Assembly: GCF_900638385.1 (NCBI RefSeq)
Contig: NZ_LR134510.1
Span: 1,773,245-1,837,244, forward strand
Direction: 5' to 3'
DNA: 64,000 nt
From: Actinobacillus delphinicola
GTDB lineage: Bacteria > Pseudomonadota > Gammaproteobacteria > Enterobacterales > Pasteurellaceae
In this document: piece by piece, positions 27,844-39,100 of the stretch
Position numbering within the stretch: the first letter of the stretch is position 1
How the letters are laid out: the number at the start of each line of letters is the position of its first letter
Notes under the pieces: generated by a model
Database searches by the model: none
The model's input: the letters and a program-made list of their open reading frames with translations, nothing else
Told to the model about the DNA's origin: nothing
Translations under genes and position numbers: made by a program

Positions 27844-28959
27844 TTATCGTAGAATTTTTTGCCAAATTGCTTTTAATACACTGTTTTTTTCTTTTTTCGC
27901 TGTCCGTGATAGCACCCCAATAATTTTGAGGGTTAGCTCGGTGATACTTTTTGTCATGTTTTTAGAAAGCTTAATACTCAACACAGTTGGTGCGGACGTT
28001 TTTCGTAAAAAAGGAATAACGGCATCTACAGGCGAACCAAGCAAACTTTCAATATCAGCTTTTGACATCAAGGTTGCATGTTCCATACGGCTATCAATCA
28101 CACAAATAAAGGTACGGATAAGTTGTCCTGTTTGTGCTTTACGGCGTTCGCATAGTTCTAAAAAACGTTTTGCAATGCGCAAAGAATTAGGGTGACGATC
28201 CACTACTAGAACAAAACTATTGGCAATATCAAAAAAGCCTATTTGTTCGTCTTTTGATACATTAAAAATTGGCTGATCGTAGATAATAAAGTTGTATTTC
28301 TGTCTTTCTTCTAATGAAAGTTGTTTAAAATCGCCATTTAATAAATCGAGATTTTCTTCAAATGCAACTACCCCACCTGCTAATTTTTTATCAAATAACA
28401 AGTCGAGATCCTGTGTACCATTTGTACCTTGCGCTAAAAGCACAGGCACTTTTTTATTTTCGGCAATAACATTTGCAATCTGTGACGCAATAAAACTTGC
28501 ACCTACACCACCTTTGCACCCTAACACGCATACTTTTACCGTATTACGGGTATTCGGAATATTCATCGTGCTAGAAACGATGCGGTTCATCATCAAGTTC
28601 AATTGACTATCACGATTGAAATAGAGGATATTTTGCTCTAAAAGTTTTTGCGCTAAACTGATGGAGTCGCTACAACCAACAAGGCAGCACCACATTTGTT
28701 GTGGCACAATCGCATTTACCTGTTCTGTAATATGCTGGACATCTGTGTCATCACCAATATCGATGATGACCCCTACGGTTTCTTCAGCATTTAAAACAAT
28801 ATCTTCACTTTGTAAGCTACGATTAATCACTTCAACTTGCTCAATACCGTGTGAACGTAACAATTGAGAAAGTTGATTTTGTACACTGTCTAAAGTAGAG
28901 ATAACTACGACTTTACGAGCGCTATTGATAGTTGCATTTTCACTATCGAGTAATAACAT
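27844..28959 (-). CDS. tadZ: Tad pilus polar-localisation protein TadZ
   Basis: 371 residues. The N-terminal ~130 residues form a receiver-like domain; the C-terminal part is a ParA/MinD-type ATPase with a deviant Walker A (GCKGGVGAS), followed by a late ILVVD-like strand (FVLVVDRHP). TadZ places the Tad machine at the pole in Aggregatibacter. It sits 9 bases after rcpB. Confidence 0.92.
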   Translation of the reverse strand: MLLLDSENATINSARKVVVISTLDSVQNQLSQLLRSHGIEQVEVINRSLQSEDIVLNAEETVGVIIDIGDDTDVQHITEQVNAIVPQQMWCCLVGCSDSISLAQKLLEQNILYFNRDSQLNLMMNRIVSSTMNIPNTRNTVKVCVLGCKGGVGASFIASQIANVIAENKKVPVLLAQGTNGTQDLDLLFDKKLAGGVVAFEENLDLLNGDFKQLSLEERQKYNFIIYDQPIFNVSKDEQIGFFDIANSFVLVVDRHPNSLRIAKRFLELCERRKAQTGQLIRTFICVIDSRMEHATLMSKADIESLLGSPVDAVIPFLRKTSAPTVLSIKLSKNMTKSITELTLKIIGVLSRTAKKEKNSVLKAIWQKILR

Positions 28960-28968
28960 ATAAAGCTC

Positions 28969-29451
28969 CTAAAAAGCTGTCTGTAAATGCATGTTGTTAA
29001 TGCTGTAACAAGGACGTGCACTTTGTAATTTATTGGTATCCGCCAATTGCTCATCCATTTCTTTATAGCTCAAACAATTTGCTTGCTTAGGCATATGAAC
29101 AATTGCACGCACGTATAATGGATAAATTGCCGTACGATTTGGCACAAGGTGGATATTTCGATATTTCGCACCGTTATTAACCAAAAAATGGCGTAAATTT
29201 ACCGCTTCTTTTTTATGTGTCGGTTTATAGATAATTTGCAGCGGGTATTGCACTTTCGTTCCCAATGATGCAAGTAACTGCATACTGAAACTGGTATAGT
29301 CCTGATTAGGTGCAGGCACATAATCTTGAGGTTGAGTCAAAATTGGTGCGATACTTCCCTGTGTCGGAATCACTACATTTGGATAATTTTCAGCAGCTTG
29401 AGCAGAAGCTATCAATAGACCTACGGTGCAAGCAGTTAAAATTTTTCTCAT
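28969..29451 (-). CDS. rcpB: Rough-colony protein RcpB (outer-membrane Tad component)
   Basis: 160 residues with a Sec signal peptide (MRKILTACTVGLLIASAQA, cleavage after residue 19). RcpB is typical of Pasteurellaceae tad loci; it is thought to help gate the RcpA secretin, in the position of CpaD elsewhere. No enzymatic motif is seen. Its start overlaps the rcpA stop by 4 bases. Confidence 0.85.
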   Translation of the reverse strand: MRKILTACTVGLLIASAQAAENYPNVVIPTQGSIAPILTQPQDYVPAPNQDYTSFSMQLLASLGTKVQYPLQIIYKPTHKKEAVNLRHFLVNNGAKYRNIHLVPNRTAIYPLYVRAIVHMPKQANCLSYKEMDEQLADTNKLQSARPCYSINNMHLQTAF

Positions 29452-30809
29452 TGGATAAATCCTCCACGTTGTAGGAAATTCGTTACTTGAGTACGTTCAT
29501 ACACTTTTTTAAGCGGGGTTAAGTTAAAGAAATTTTCTAACGTACCAGCGACTTCAAAATCAGGTAAATCAATGTTTTCTTCTTGAACTGGATTCACAAG
29601 ATGGACTGTCGCCACAATCAGTAATTCTTTTTCTTGCTTGCTTTGGCTAGTATCACGGAAGAAAGCGCCTAGTACTGGAATATCACCGAGGAACGGTACT
29701 TTAGATACCGCTTGAGATTGGCGTTTGTTATATAAGCCACCGATAATAAAGCTTTCACCATTCGCTAATTCAAAAATAGATTTACTACTTGTTGTCGCTA
29801 AGACAGGAATACCTTGTACACTTTTATTGAGTACATCAGTTACGGCTTGTTGGAGTGCAATACGAATACGACCATTGGTTTGCACTTTAGCTGCTACATT
29901 TAAATCAATACCGTAATCTTTATAAATTACTGTTGGATTACCTTGACGATCGTATTGAATAAATGGAATTTGTCCGCCGATGAGTACAGAGGCTTTTTCA
30001 CCAGATAGCATCGATAAATTCGGTTCTGCTAAAACTTTGGCATTATCATTGCTATTTAAGGCATTGATAAATCCGCTCATGCTTCCCGCAGTAAATTTGA
30101 CAGCGGCACCTGATGCACCTGAGAAACTTCCTACCCATGTCCAAGGTGCTTTCAGCACATCACCCATACGCATGGTTAAGTTATCCCAAGATACGCCTAG
30201 TTTTTCAGCAAGATTGCGATCAATTTCGACCACACTTAAACGGACATTAATTTGATTTGGTTTAGTGATCGTTGCATTATTGATGACATTATCGTAGGTA
30301 TATTTAGTCAACAAATCTTTGCCAAGTCCGTCTTTATCTAAATCACGATCGACACGTTCAGATTTGCTATCTACGGCAGCGGCAACAATACGTTGTACGG
30401 TTTGCAATTCTTCTTCGGTCGCCGCTTTTCCTTCGATCACATAGGCCTTACCCATTTTCACAATATGTAATTGGCTATTTGGAAATTGAATTTTGATCTG
30501 CTCATTAGCACGAGTAAGATTACCTAGCTCAGTCACTGAAACCATACTTTTTAGAAGCGATTTTTCACCTTCACGACTTAATACATCAAGTTGTGTTTCG
30601 CCCTCTTGTTTGGCATAAAGTAATAAGGATTTATCACCTAGTACTTTATAATTTGCGACATTTGGATTTGTTACAAAAATCGTGCCAATCTTTTCATCAA
30701 AATTAAGTTGTTGACTATCGCCAGGGGCTAAATAAATCACTTTTGCCATGGCAGACGCACTAACGAAAGCACTCATGACACAAAGTGCTGATACAAGAAA
30801 CTTACGCAT
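29448..30809 (-). CDS. rcpA: Tad outer-membrane secretin RcpA (CpaC family)
   Basis: 453 residues: signal peptide (MRKFLVSALCVMSAFVSASAMA), an N-terminal pilus-secretin domain (LAPGDSQQLNFDEKIGTIFVTNPNVANYKVL contains the family GD...P pattern), a BON-like middle and a C-terminal secretin domain with VPFLGDIPVLGAFFR. It forms the outer-membrane ring through which Flp pili pass. It lies 3 bases after rcpC and overlaps rcpB. Confidence 0.95.
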   Translation of the reverse strand: MRKFLVSALCVMSAFVSASAMAKVIYLAPGDSQQLNFDEKIGTIFVTNPNVANYKVLGDKSLLLYAKQEGETQLDVLSREGEKSLLKSMVSVTELGNLTRANEQIKIQFPNSQLHIVKMGKAYVIEGKAATEEELQTVQRIVAAAVDSKSERVDRDLDKDGLGKDLLTKYTYDNVINNATITKPNQINVRLSVVEIDRNLAEKLGVSWDNLTMRMGDVLKAPWTWVGSFSGASGAAVKFTAGSMSGFINALNSNDNAKVLAEPNLSMLSGEKASVLIGGQIPFIQYDRQGNPTVIYKDYGIDLNVAAKVQTNGRIRIALQQAVTDVLNKSVQGIPVLATTSSKSIFELANGESFIIGGLYNKRQSQAVSKVPFLGDIPVLGAFFRDTSQSKQEKELLIVATVHLVNPVQEENIDLPDFEVAGTLENFFNLTPLKKVYERTQVTNFLQRGGFIQ

Positions 30810-30812
30810 AAT

Positions 30813-31598
30813 CTATCCTCGTAATTGACGAATTAATAAACCACGACTATCAATAGGCTGAGGTTCTTTGGCTGGTAAAGGCAACAACATAATGTCGCGC
30901 GGTAATTGATAAAGGTTTTTTAAATCTTTAGCACTGAGTTTTAAAATAATATTGCCTAACGATTGTTGATCTTGATCTTTATCTTTTTGTGGCGGATTAA
31001 CTTTTAATACCGTAACGTAATCTACGACTTTAACTAAATCCCCTTTTGGACTTTCTTGCCCAGGTGAAATTTCTGAAAAACTTGCGTAGAGAGAAACTTT
31101 TGAACCTGCTTTTAATGTTGTTAATAAGAAAGTATTTCGAGCATTAATTGGCAAGACATAAGCTAATTGAGTATCAGGATCAAGGCTTGCTAAAATATAG
31201 TTTTCTGCCTTAGGTGAAAGAATACTATTTGGGTCAATAATAGAACCTTTAGTAATATTTTCTTGAGCAAGGAAACCAAGTAATGATCCTGTTCCACCGT
31301 CGGCAATAGTTTGACGTAAATTAAAAGCTAAACTTGGTGTGGCTGTACTATTGTCATCACCTTCTTTTAGTTTTAATGTTTCGTTAGTAATCTTGTAATC
31401 ACTTGGTTGAATCAGTGTTCCTTTAGGGATATCACGGGTTGCCGTTGCTGTCGTTAATACAACATCTTTATATACCACTTTCGGGGTTAAAACCTGCTGT
31501 ACGACTTCAGGACGATCATCTTTTCCAAGAAATAATAACCCGACGACGCCAACGCCAAGAATAAGAAAAGAAATAATAAAAAGTAAACGATAATTCAT
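30813..31598 (-). CDS. rcpC: Tad pilus assembly protein RcpC (CpaB family)
   Basis: 261 residues: N-terminal membrane anchor (about 5-25), then a SAF/CpaB-like domain (ATRDIPKGTLIQPSDY) and a C-terminal region that begins after the Asn/Thr-rich AINARNTFLL strand. Periplasmic, works with RcpA and RcpB, and has been proposed to modify or stabilise the pilus. A 78-base gap separates it from tadV, the longest within the first part of the operon apart from the flp-tadV gap of 68. Confidence 0.9.
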   Translation of the reverse strand: MNYRLLFIISFLILGVGVVGLLFLGKDDRPEVVQQVLTPKVVYKDVVLTTATATRDIPKGTLIQPSDYKITNETLKLKEGDDNSTATPSLAFNLRQTIADGGTGSLLGFLAQENITKGSIIDPNSILSPKAENYILASLDPDTQLAYVLPINARNTFLLTTLKAGSKVSLYASFSEISPGQESPKGDLVKVVDYVTVLKVNPPQKDKDQDQQSLGNIILKLSAKDLKNLYQLPRDIMLLPLPAKEPQPIDSRGLLIRQLRG

Positions 31599-31676
31599 AA
31601 TAAATCCTGATAACTAATGGATAAGAACGAATTCAATAACTTTAAATTTAAAGGACTAAACTATTGGAATTTATTC

Positions 31677-32138
31677 TTAGAAATGCGAATAAACCGATAA
31701 GATATACGGAGCAAAATTGAGAATAAAACCTCCACAAATAGCAACACCATAAGATAATTTATATTTCATAAAACTTTTTTTATGAAAGAGTAACCAGACT
31801 ATCGTCATAATTGCGATTACTGCTCCAATAACAGTTACTAAGAATAAAAAAGGCATTATTTCTTCGGAAGGTACGGCTAACATAAGAACAGAAAGTAATT
31901 TAACATCTCCCGCCCCTACTTTATTTAGCATAAAGAGAATAAACCCTATTAACAGCGTAACGACTGCTGGAACAATAAAGACTTTACTCCATAAGATATA
32001 ACTAAAAGGTAGGATAAGCAGGACGGTAAGAAGAATGGCGCGGTTAGTAATAAGGCGTGATTTTATATCCGTCCAGCTTATCCAAATCAAATTGCACAAA
32101 AGTGCAACGATTAAAAAAATAAAAAAAACTAATTTCAC
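31677..32138 (-). CDS. tadV: Tad prepilin peptidase TadV
   Basis: 153-residue inner-membrane aspartic peptidase (A24 family) that processes Flp, TadE and TadF. About six hydrophobic segments. The two catalytic Asp are in DIKSR (after the first membrane helix) and GAGDVK (mid-protein). It lacks the methyltransferase domain of classic prepilin peptidases, as is usual for TadV/CpaA. Confidence 0.94.
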   Translation of the reverse strand: MKLVFFIFLIVALLCNLIWISWTDIKSRLITNRAILLTVLLILPFSYILWSKVFIVPAVVTLLIGFILFMLNKVGAGDVKLLSVLMLAVPSEEIMPFLFLVTVIGAVIAIMTIVWLLFHKKSFMKYKLSYGVAICGGFILNFAPYILSVYSHF

Positions 32139-32206
32139 AATGTTAAATTTAAATGGATGGGTAGTTTTTATTCTTAATTTTCATAAAAAATAAGAACCAA
32201 TAAAAG

Positions 32207-32455
32207 CTACTCAACTGCTAAATTAGCATTAGTAGAACTAATAGCTGATGTTAACTCGCCAAATTTATCTTGTAATTTATGAATAAAACCAGCTTTGTTG
32301 TAGAAAACAGCAATAATTAATGCCGCTACTGCTACAGCAATAAGTCCGTATTCGATCGCAGTTACACCACGTTCATCACGTGCGAAACGTTGAATACCAG
32401 AACGTAAAGCTTCTGTCGTTGCAATATAAGCTTTGGTAGAAATAGTGTTTAACAT
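32207..32455 (-). CDS. flp: Flp major pilin
   Basis: 82-residue prepilin. A 30-residue leader ends in RDERG, followed by the mature start VTAIEYGLIAVAVAALI with Glu at +5 and Tyr at +6, the Flp hallmark. The mature protein is about 52 residues. Only one flp gene is seen, whereas A. actinomycetemcomitans has flp-1 and flp-2. It is the first gene of the tad operon, with about 670 bases of non-coding DNA upstream. Confidence 0.95.
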   Translation of the reverse strand: MLNTISTKAYIATTEALRSGIQRFARDERGVTAIEYGLIAVAVAALIIAVFYNKAGFIHKLQDKFGELTSAISSTNANLAVE

Positions 32456-32688
32456 GAGTACCTCTTATGTTTATAAAAAATAATATATAGGGAATATATC
32501 ATCCCAAGTTTTATTAATATCAACGTTCAACCTAACACTTAAAAGTTAAATAAGTCGGGGTATCAATCATGTGTTAATGCTAAACTGTTGATCAGTTGCA
32601 AAGATACATCATTAATTTTATTAAACAATATGATAAAATTAATTTAAATCATCTTAATCCAAAAGAATTATATACATATGTATATAAT

Positions 32689-32715
32689 AGGGAGCCTTAT
32701 TTCATAAGGCTCCCT
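32689..32715. other. Perfect 12-base hairpin upstream of flp
   Basis: AGGGAGCCTTAT pairs with ATAAGGCTCCCT around a 3-base loop. No T-run follows on either strand, so it is not a simple terminator. It may be a regulatory structure or part of a leader RNA. Confidence 0.5.
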
Positions 32716-33060
32716 AGCAAAAATTTAATTAATAAAAAACATTATAAAAAATTATAGCTATGATATTGATAGGTAAAATATATTGAAATTTATATTTAAT
32801 TTTATACTATAAGTTATTAATTTAACTGAATATTAACAATATTATTACAAAATCCATTATTTTAAAAAAGATACTTTCTAAATACTCCTTTATAAAATAT
32901 ATTAATTTTTACTCTAAGGTGGTATGGATAATTTTTAATATTCATAATATATCTTGCTCAAATACTTTTTTATTTATCACTAGTTTTTGTTTTATTACTT
33001 TCTTAAAGTCACAAAAATATTGTATCAATTCCCTATTATTTTCTTTTTAAAAATAAAAAA

Positions 33061-33104
33061 ACGCCCCAATTTTCAAAAAAAATTATGAAAATTGGGGCGT
33101 GATT
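33061..33104 (-). terminator. Terminator of the giant TAA gene, AATCACGCC inverted pair
   Basis: A perfect 14-base stem (33061-33074 with 33087-33100) is followed on the minus strand by an A/T-rich run. The right arm carries the 9-base core GGCGTGATT (33096-33104) of the dispersed element. Confidence 0.85.
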
Positions 33105-33128
33105 ATTTTAATTTTATTTAGTTTTTAA

Positions 33129-36100
33129 TTACCATTGATAACCAAAACCAGCACCAACACCAAAATTATGTTGCGTATCTTCGGAAAGTGAACTTTTAAT
33201 AATCCATTTTCCATTATCTGAAATACGAGATAACCCAACAGAAATCGCTTGTTGATTGCGATAGCTTCCTACAGCTGCACTCACCATACTACGACCAGCT
33301 AAGAATGGTTGCGGTAAGTTGGCGGCTGCGATAGCGGCAGCGCTACCTGCATTCGCTTCTTTTCTATTTTTACTGATACGTTGTTGCATATCAGAAATTT
33401 CCCTGCCTACGTTACCTACGATGCCTTTTCTCAAGATATCAACATCTTTTTCCACTTTATCCAGTTGACGACGATTTACAGCATCTGTCGGCGCTTTGCC
33501 GTCTGCAACATTCGAGATCACGTTGCCACCATTATTCAAGCCTTTTGCCGTAACAGATACTTGATCTTTACCGTCTGCCGATTTAACGGTTACGCCTTTA
33601 CTTGAGATGTGCGTGCCTTCTTCACCGTTATTTCCTGCAACATCCACTGATTTAAAGGTTGGATTGTCTTTCATTTCAACTTTCACAACGCCATTACCGT
33701 GATCATCTTGTTGATAGGTGGTTGTGATGTTGTCGGAACTGTAAGTTGCGTTTTCATCTTTAGCACTACCTTCAATTTTTAGTGTAGAACCTAATTGTTG
33801 GTTGCCTGATCCACTATTGCCAACAAGATTTAGACCATGTTTTAACATTGTCGTGTTACTTTGAATGTTTGCAGTATTTTCAGCAACTTTCTGATTCGTA
33901 TCAAACAATTGACCGCCGTTTACAGCATCTGTTGAATCTTTCGTAACCCGTCCTTTGGCAACATCTGTTAATTTTCCGCCATGGATACTGATCGTTTTAT
34001 CATTTTGGCTTAAACTAATTTTCGCACCATTTGGACCGCCACTGATTGTTTTGATACCTGTTAAATCAGGTGCTACATCGTAGCTCACCTCACCATTAGC
34101 ATTAATTGACGCTTTCGTATTTTTACCGTCTTTAAAAGTTAATACGTCATTATTCAAGTTGAGATGATGCGTTTTGCCGTCATTAGCTTTATATTTCAAA
34201 CCTACTTTATTCACTTGGTCAGAAATATGCGTATCCATATCTTTAACGGCTTGTTTTAAATCGCCTACGTTCACGGCATTCGTGAGCATGCTACCTTTAG
34301 CATCACTTAACTTCGTATCGCCTAATCCACTCGCCACGTTAATGATTTGTTTATTATCATTGTTTAATCCATCTGTTGTTAAGGACGGACCATTTTTGAT
34401 GGTTAGACCATTGCGATTAATTGTGACGTTGTCACCAATTTGAATATTGTCTTTTGCATGAACACTATCCACGCTAATCTTCGGCGCAAGTTTTACTTTA
34501 ATCGTGGTATCACCCGTTTGTGCATTTTGCGATACGGTTGTAGAAATGTTTTGATCATCTCCTTTGATATCGACTCGGCTACCAAGTTTATTCGTAACAG
34601 GATTTGAACCCGTTGCGGTACTCGCTTTATCTGCACCAAATTGTAATCCACTGTTAGTTAAATCTGCTTTAGCATGATCAAGTTGTCCAACATTAACCGC
34701 ATCTGTCACATTTTTGCCTGCATGGACATTTGAAATAACATGCCCACCATTATTTAGACCTTGCTGAGTAAGCGAAATATGGCTTTTTCCAGCTTGATCT
34801 TCAATGGTTAAACCATCAGGGCTAACGACAGTTGCACCTGCACCATTTGTCAATGTTACGGCTTTAAAGGTCGGTTTATCATCCATTTTAATAATAATTT
34901 TACCGTTACCTTGCGCATCTTTGACATATACAGTCGTCAAGTTTTGTGATGAATAATCACTATCATCTTGGATTGGCACAGTAGAACCTACAATATGCAA
35001 GGTTGAACCAAGATATTGCTGATTTCCATGTTTTCCGACATGGCTACTGTTACCTTCAAAGATAAATCCTTTATTCACTACATCCGTTAGGTTATCAATT
35101 GCGCCAGTAAAAGAAGTCGGTGCAACGGTGTTTGCTCCCATAATATCTTTTAAAGAATGGAAGTGCGGTAAATTAAATCCTGTTTTAGCCGCATTGGTGG
35201 TTAATCCTAGTAAGTTACCTAATTTTTTAAATTGACTACCATTAATCGCATCATTTGAGTTATCACTAATGTTACCCGCAGACACATTGCGCACGATATG
35301 ATAAGCTGCATCAATACCTTGTTTGGTGATTGATGGTCCATTTTTTATGGTTACGCCATTATCATTAAGAACAGTACTTCCGGCTTGGACAGAAAGTAAT
35401 CCTTTCAATTCTTTCGCCAATTGCACTTTCATTTCGCCGTTTTCAACATTTACACCAATATTATTTTCCGTCAACGCACCTTTAGAAGCGCCACCAACAA
35501 TTGTAAGGGTGCTACCTAAAGGTTTGTGTATTTGAGTATTGGTATCTGCTGCTTGATAATTATCACCAACGAAGTTTAAACCTTGTGCTTTGATGCCATC
35601 AGAAAGATTACCAAGTGCATCATGTAATGTATTACCATTGATAAGCCCTTTATCGCCTGCTTTATTTTCGCCATCACCAAGACCTGCTTGTAACGCATTT
35701 TTAGCCGCTGCAGAGTCCATTAAGTGATTCGCAACACTGATACTATTGAGGCTAATAGTGACGTTACCATCTTTAAGGTTTTTATTTGCACTAGTAATTT
35801 CTAAACCACCATCACCTGCGATTTCAACTGTTCCCATTTTGTTTAATGCGTTGGTATTAAGCTCAATACTCGCTTTATTTTGAGTGACTTGTTGTTGCAC
35901 AGGTGCAATCGCTTTTTTCACATCGCCAATATTTGCAGCATTGGTGTCAATATCGCCACCACTTAATACATGTTTGATTTGTTGATTGCCCGCACTAATA
36001 CCATTTTTACCAATAGATACCGCTGGTGAATTGCTTTGACTATCTGCTGGTTTTTCAAAGGTAATGTTACTCATTCCATTAAGCGTTTTGGATACTTTAA

Positions 36101-39100
36101 AAGTAATGGAGCCATTTGCGTTACCAACAGTTTGAATACTGTCATCTAGACCACTCGTTGCACCGCCATTCAATGTTAAGATTTCACTAGGTTTACGCTT
36201 AATCGTGACTTGCGTATTGTCGCCTTGATATTGCATTTCAAGATTTGTGACTTTGTTGGCAATCGTATTATTAAGCGCCGTGGCTGTATTTGCTAAATCC
36301 GTTACATTTACAGCATCTTGTGCCGTAGTTGCTTGATTTTGTGCAGCATGCAATTTGTCTAGATAGTTTTGTCCAGATTGATCTGCTATCGCTGATTGGA
36401 TTTGGCTAATATGAGCATCATGGACATTCACATTCTTGCTGTGAGCATCTAGTGTAATTTGCGTTCCTGTTGCCGTATCTCCATTGCGAATAGAGGCAAT
36501 ACCATTCAAATCAGCGTTCAAACTAACTTGATAATTTGCACCTTGTGTTGCCGTCGCTTTAGTTGGGGTAATAGTGATGTTATTACCTTTAGAAACCGTT
36601 GTATGTAATAAGCCTTTCGCTAGTTCATTTTTCACTTTTGAAGCAAGCGCTACTTTGACATTATTACCGACTACTTGAGTTGTCACTTCATTATCAGTAC
36701 CCAAAATACTAATTGCATGATTTTTTTGATCAAGCGTAATCGGTGCGACTTTCTGTGTTGCTGAATTTTGCGTATTATCCGCCCCAACTTGTAAATCCAT
36801 GATTGCCGTATTTTTCGGAATAATCGCTTCTAGTTTTCCATCTTTAATTTTAATGGTGTTGTCATCAACATTTACGCCATATTTTACGGAAACTTGACCA
36901 TTTTTTTCGGTACTTACAGTCGCAGTTGTAGCATTTCCATTTGCAAAACTTACAGTATTATATGGGTTAATCACACCTTTATTTACTGTTCCTTGAGCAA
37001 TATTCCAGCCAGCATGCAAAACATCACCCACAGTAGCAGCCTGATGTTCGATTTGAGTAGAGATCGTTGGACTGACCGCTTTAGCATCGGTAGTCGCCAC
37101 AAGATGATTTTGTAAACCACTCACACTACCTTGATTTTGAGCATCAAGATTTAAAGATTTATTTAAATTAAAGGTTACATCGCCATTGGTCGCTGTTTTT
37201 TCAATATGAATATTGCCATCGGTATTCGCTAAATTAACTTGACTACCCGCTTTGATAAGCGAGCCATTTTTTCCTTGTGCTTGAAGGGTAAAGCCAATGT
37301 TATTTAATACATTTGCCATATTGCCAGCCGTCACAAATTTATTCGATGCGGCAGCATCTACGTTATTTTCGGCTTGATGACTTGGCATAACAACTTTGCC
37401 ATTCGCCACATTTAAATTCGTAGTTGCAACTTCAACATTATAAATTTTACCGCCTGTTGCTGTGGTTTTATCCGCAGTGATGTTAAGTGAATGATTTTCT
37501 GAAATAACTTCACTGTGTTTGGCAGCTTCAGCCTTATTATCTGCGATTGCTTGTGTCACATTCGGTGCTAAACTTACGTGGTAAGTAGTACCTCCTGTTG
37601 CATTAGCAGTACCTTTCACAATAACTTCTTTACTTTGTCCTTCAACTTTAGTTAATTGACCCACATTGGTTGCATCGGTCTGTGCTTGACCTGCTTTCAC
37701 GCCATGGATTGCAACTGGAGCATGCGCTTTATCGCCAACAGTAATACCATTTTTCCCTAATGCTATCTGTGCATTTTCACCTGATACAGATTGGATATTT
37801 GTTAATGCAGAATTTAGGTTGTAAGTGACTTTACCGTTATCAGCAACAGTTACTGTGGTATTACTACCATTGAAGAAATTCAGTCCCTCGCTTAACTTAA
37901 CTGTTTTTTGTGGTTTTGCAGCAGTGTTATTTGCAGAATAAGCAAGTGTTTGATTGCTCATATCCGTTTTAACCGTTGTGACCGCTTGTTTAAGATCAGC
38001 AATATTTGCAGCATGACGCAACGTTGCTTGATCCGCATTTTCTAAGGTTTGTCCCTGACCTAAACCACTTGCAACATCAGTAATTTGCTTATTAGCCGCA
38101 TTAATTCCTGCGGTTGTCATGGCTGGACCATTAAGGATATGTACTCCCGTTAAGTGCGTAAGATTTTGTGCTAATTGAACTCGAATTTTGCCATTTTCAA
38201 CATTTACACCAATATTATTATCTGTAAGTTGAGATTTATCTGCACCACCAACAATACTTAATGTTCCGCCTAAAGCTTCATTAATTGTTGTCGCCGTATT
38301 TTGAGCATTATGGTTATCACCAACAAAATTCAATCCTTTATTAACTTGGGTCTGCACATTATCGATCGTAGTTTTATTGGTTGCGATTGATGTTTGATTA
38401 TGCGTAACCGCTTGTTGAATTGGGGTTATCGCTGTTTTAAGATCGCCAAGATTCGCTGCATGCTGTAATGTCGTTTGTGTAGCATTTTCTAAGGTTTGAC
38501 CATTCGATAAGCCACTTGCGACATTAGTAATTTGTTTATTACCCGCATTAATGCCTGTACTTGTCATAGCGGGTCCATTGGCAATAGTTACACCATCATT
38601 ATTTAATGTCGTATTGCCAGCCTGCACGGAATTCAGATTTTTTAATGCTTTATTTAATGTAATTTTAACTTCGCCTGCTTGGTTAACTCCCGTAGTGGTG
38701 ATATTAGTATCGCCCGCAAGTTTGATCGTTTCACCAAGATTTTTATGTACCGTATTACCTGCATCACCCGCTAAGCTAAATCCTTTGTCGGTTAATGCCG
38801 CATTGCCCGCTACCAATGCTTTATGTACTGTATCACCGCTCACGGCATTTTGATCACCTGCCGCTACGTGTCCATTCGCCTGTACAGTTACCGTATAAGT
38901 TGCTTGTCCAGTTTGCGCATTTTGGGTTTCTGAAACAGACGCAATACCATCCGTTTTTACAATAGTCCCTAAACCTGTAATCACTTTATCCGCTTTTGAT
39001 GTGAGGTTGCTCAAATCATTATCGGCAGCATGATCAATTTTCGCTTTTGTTGCTGAGCTTAGCTGAACTGCAACTTGATCACCGCTCGCTGTGGTCACAA

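Larger units (their letters stand above)
32456..33128. other. Long upstream region of the flp-tad operon
   Basis: About 670 very AT-rich bases with no supported gene. They contain a perfect hairpin at 32689-32715 and the terminator of the giant TAA at 33061-33104. The flp promoter must lie here; I cannot choose one with confidence. Confidence 0.5.

Noticed and set aside
34174..38853. Several plus-strand open frames of 70-100 codons within the giant TAA gene
   Set aside because: They are antisense shadows caused by the repetitive codons of the TAA; none has a ribosome site or a recognisable product.
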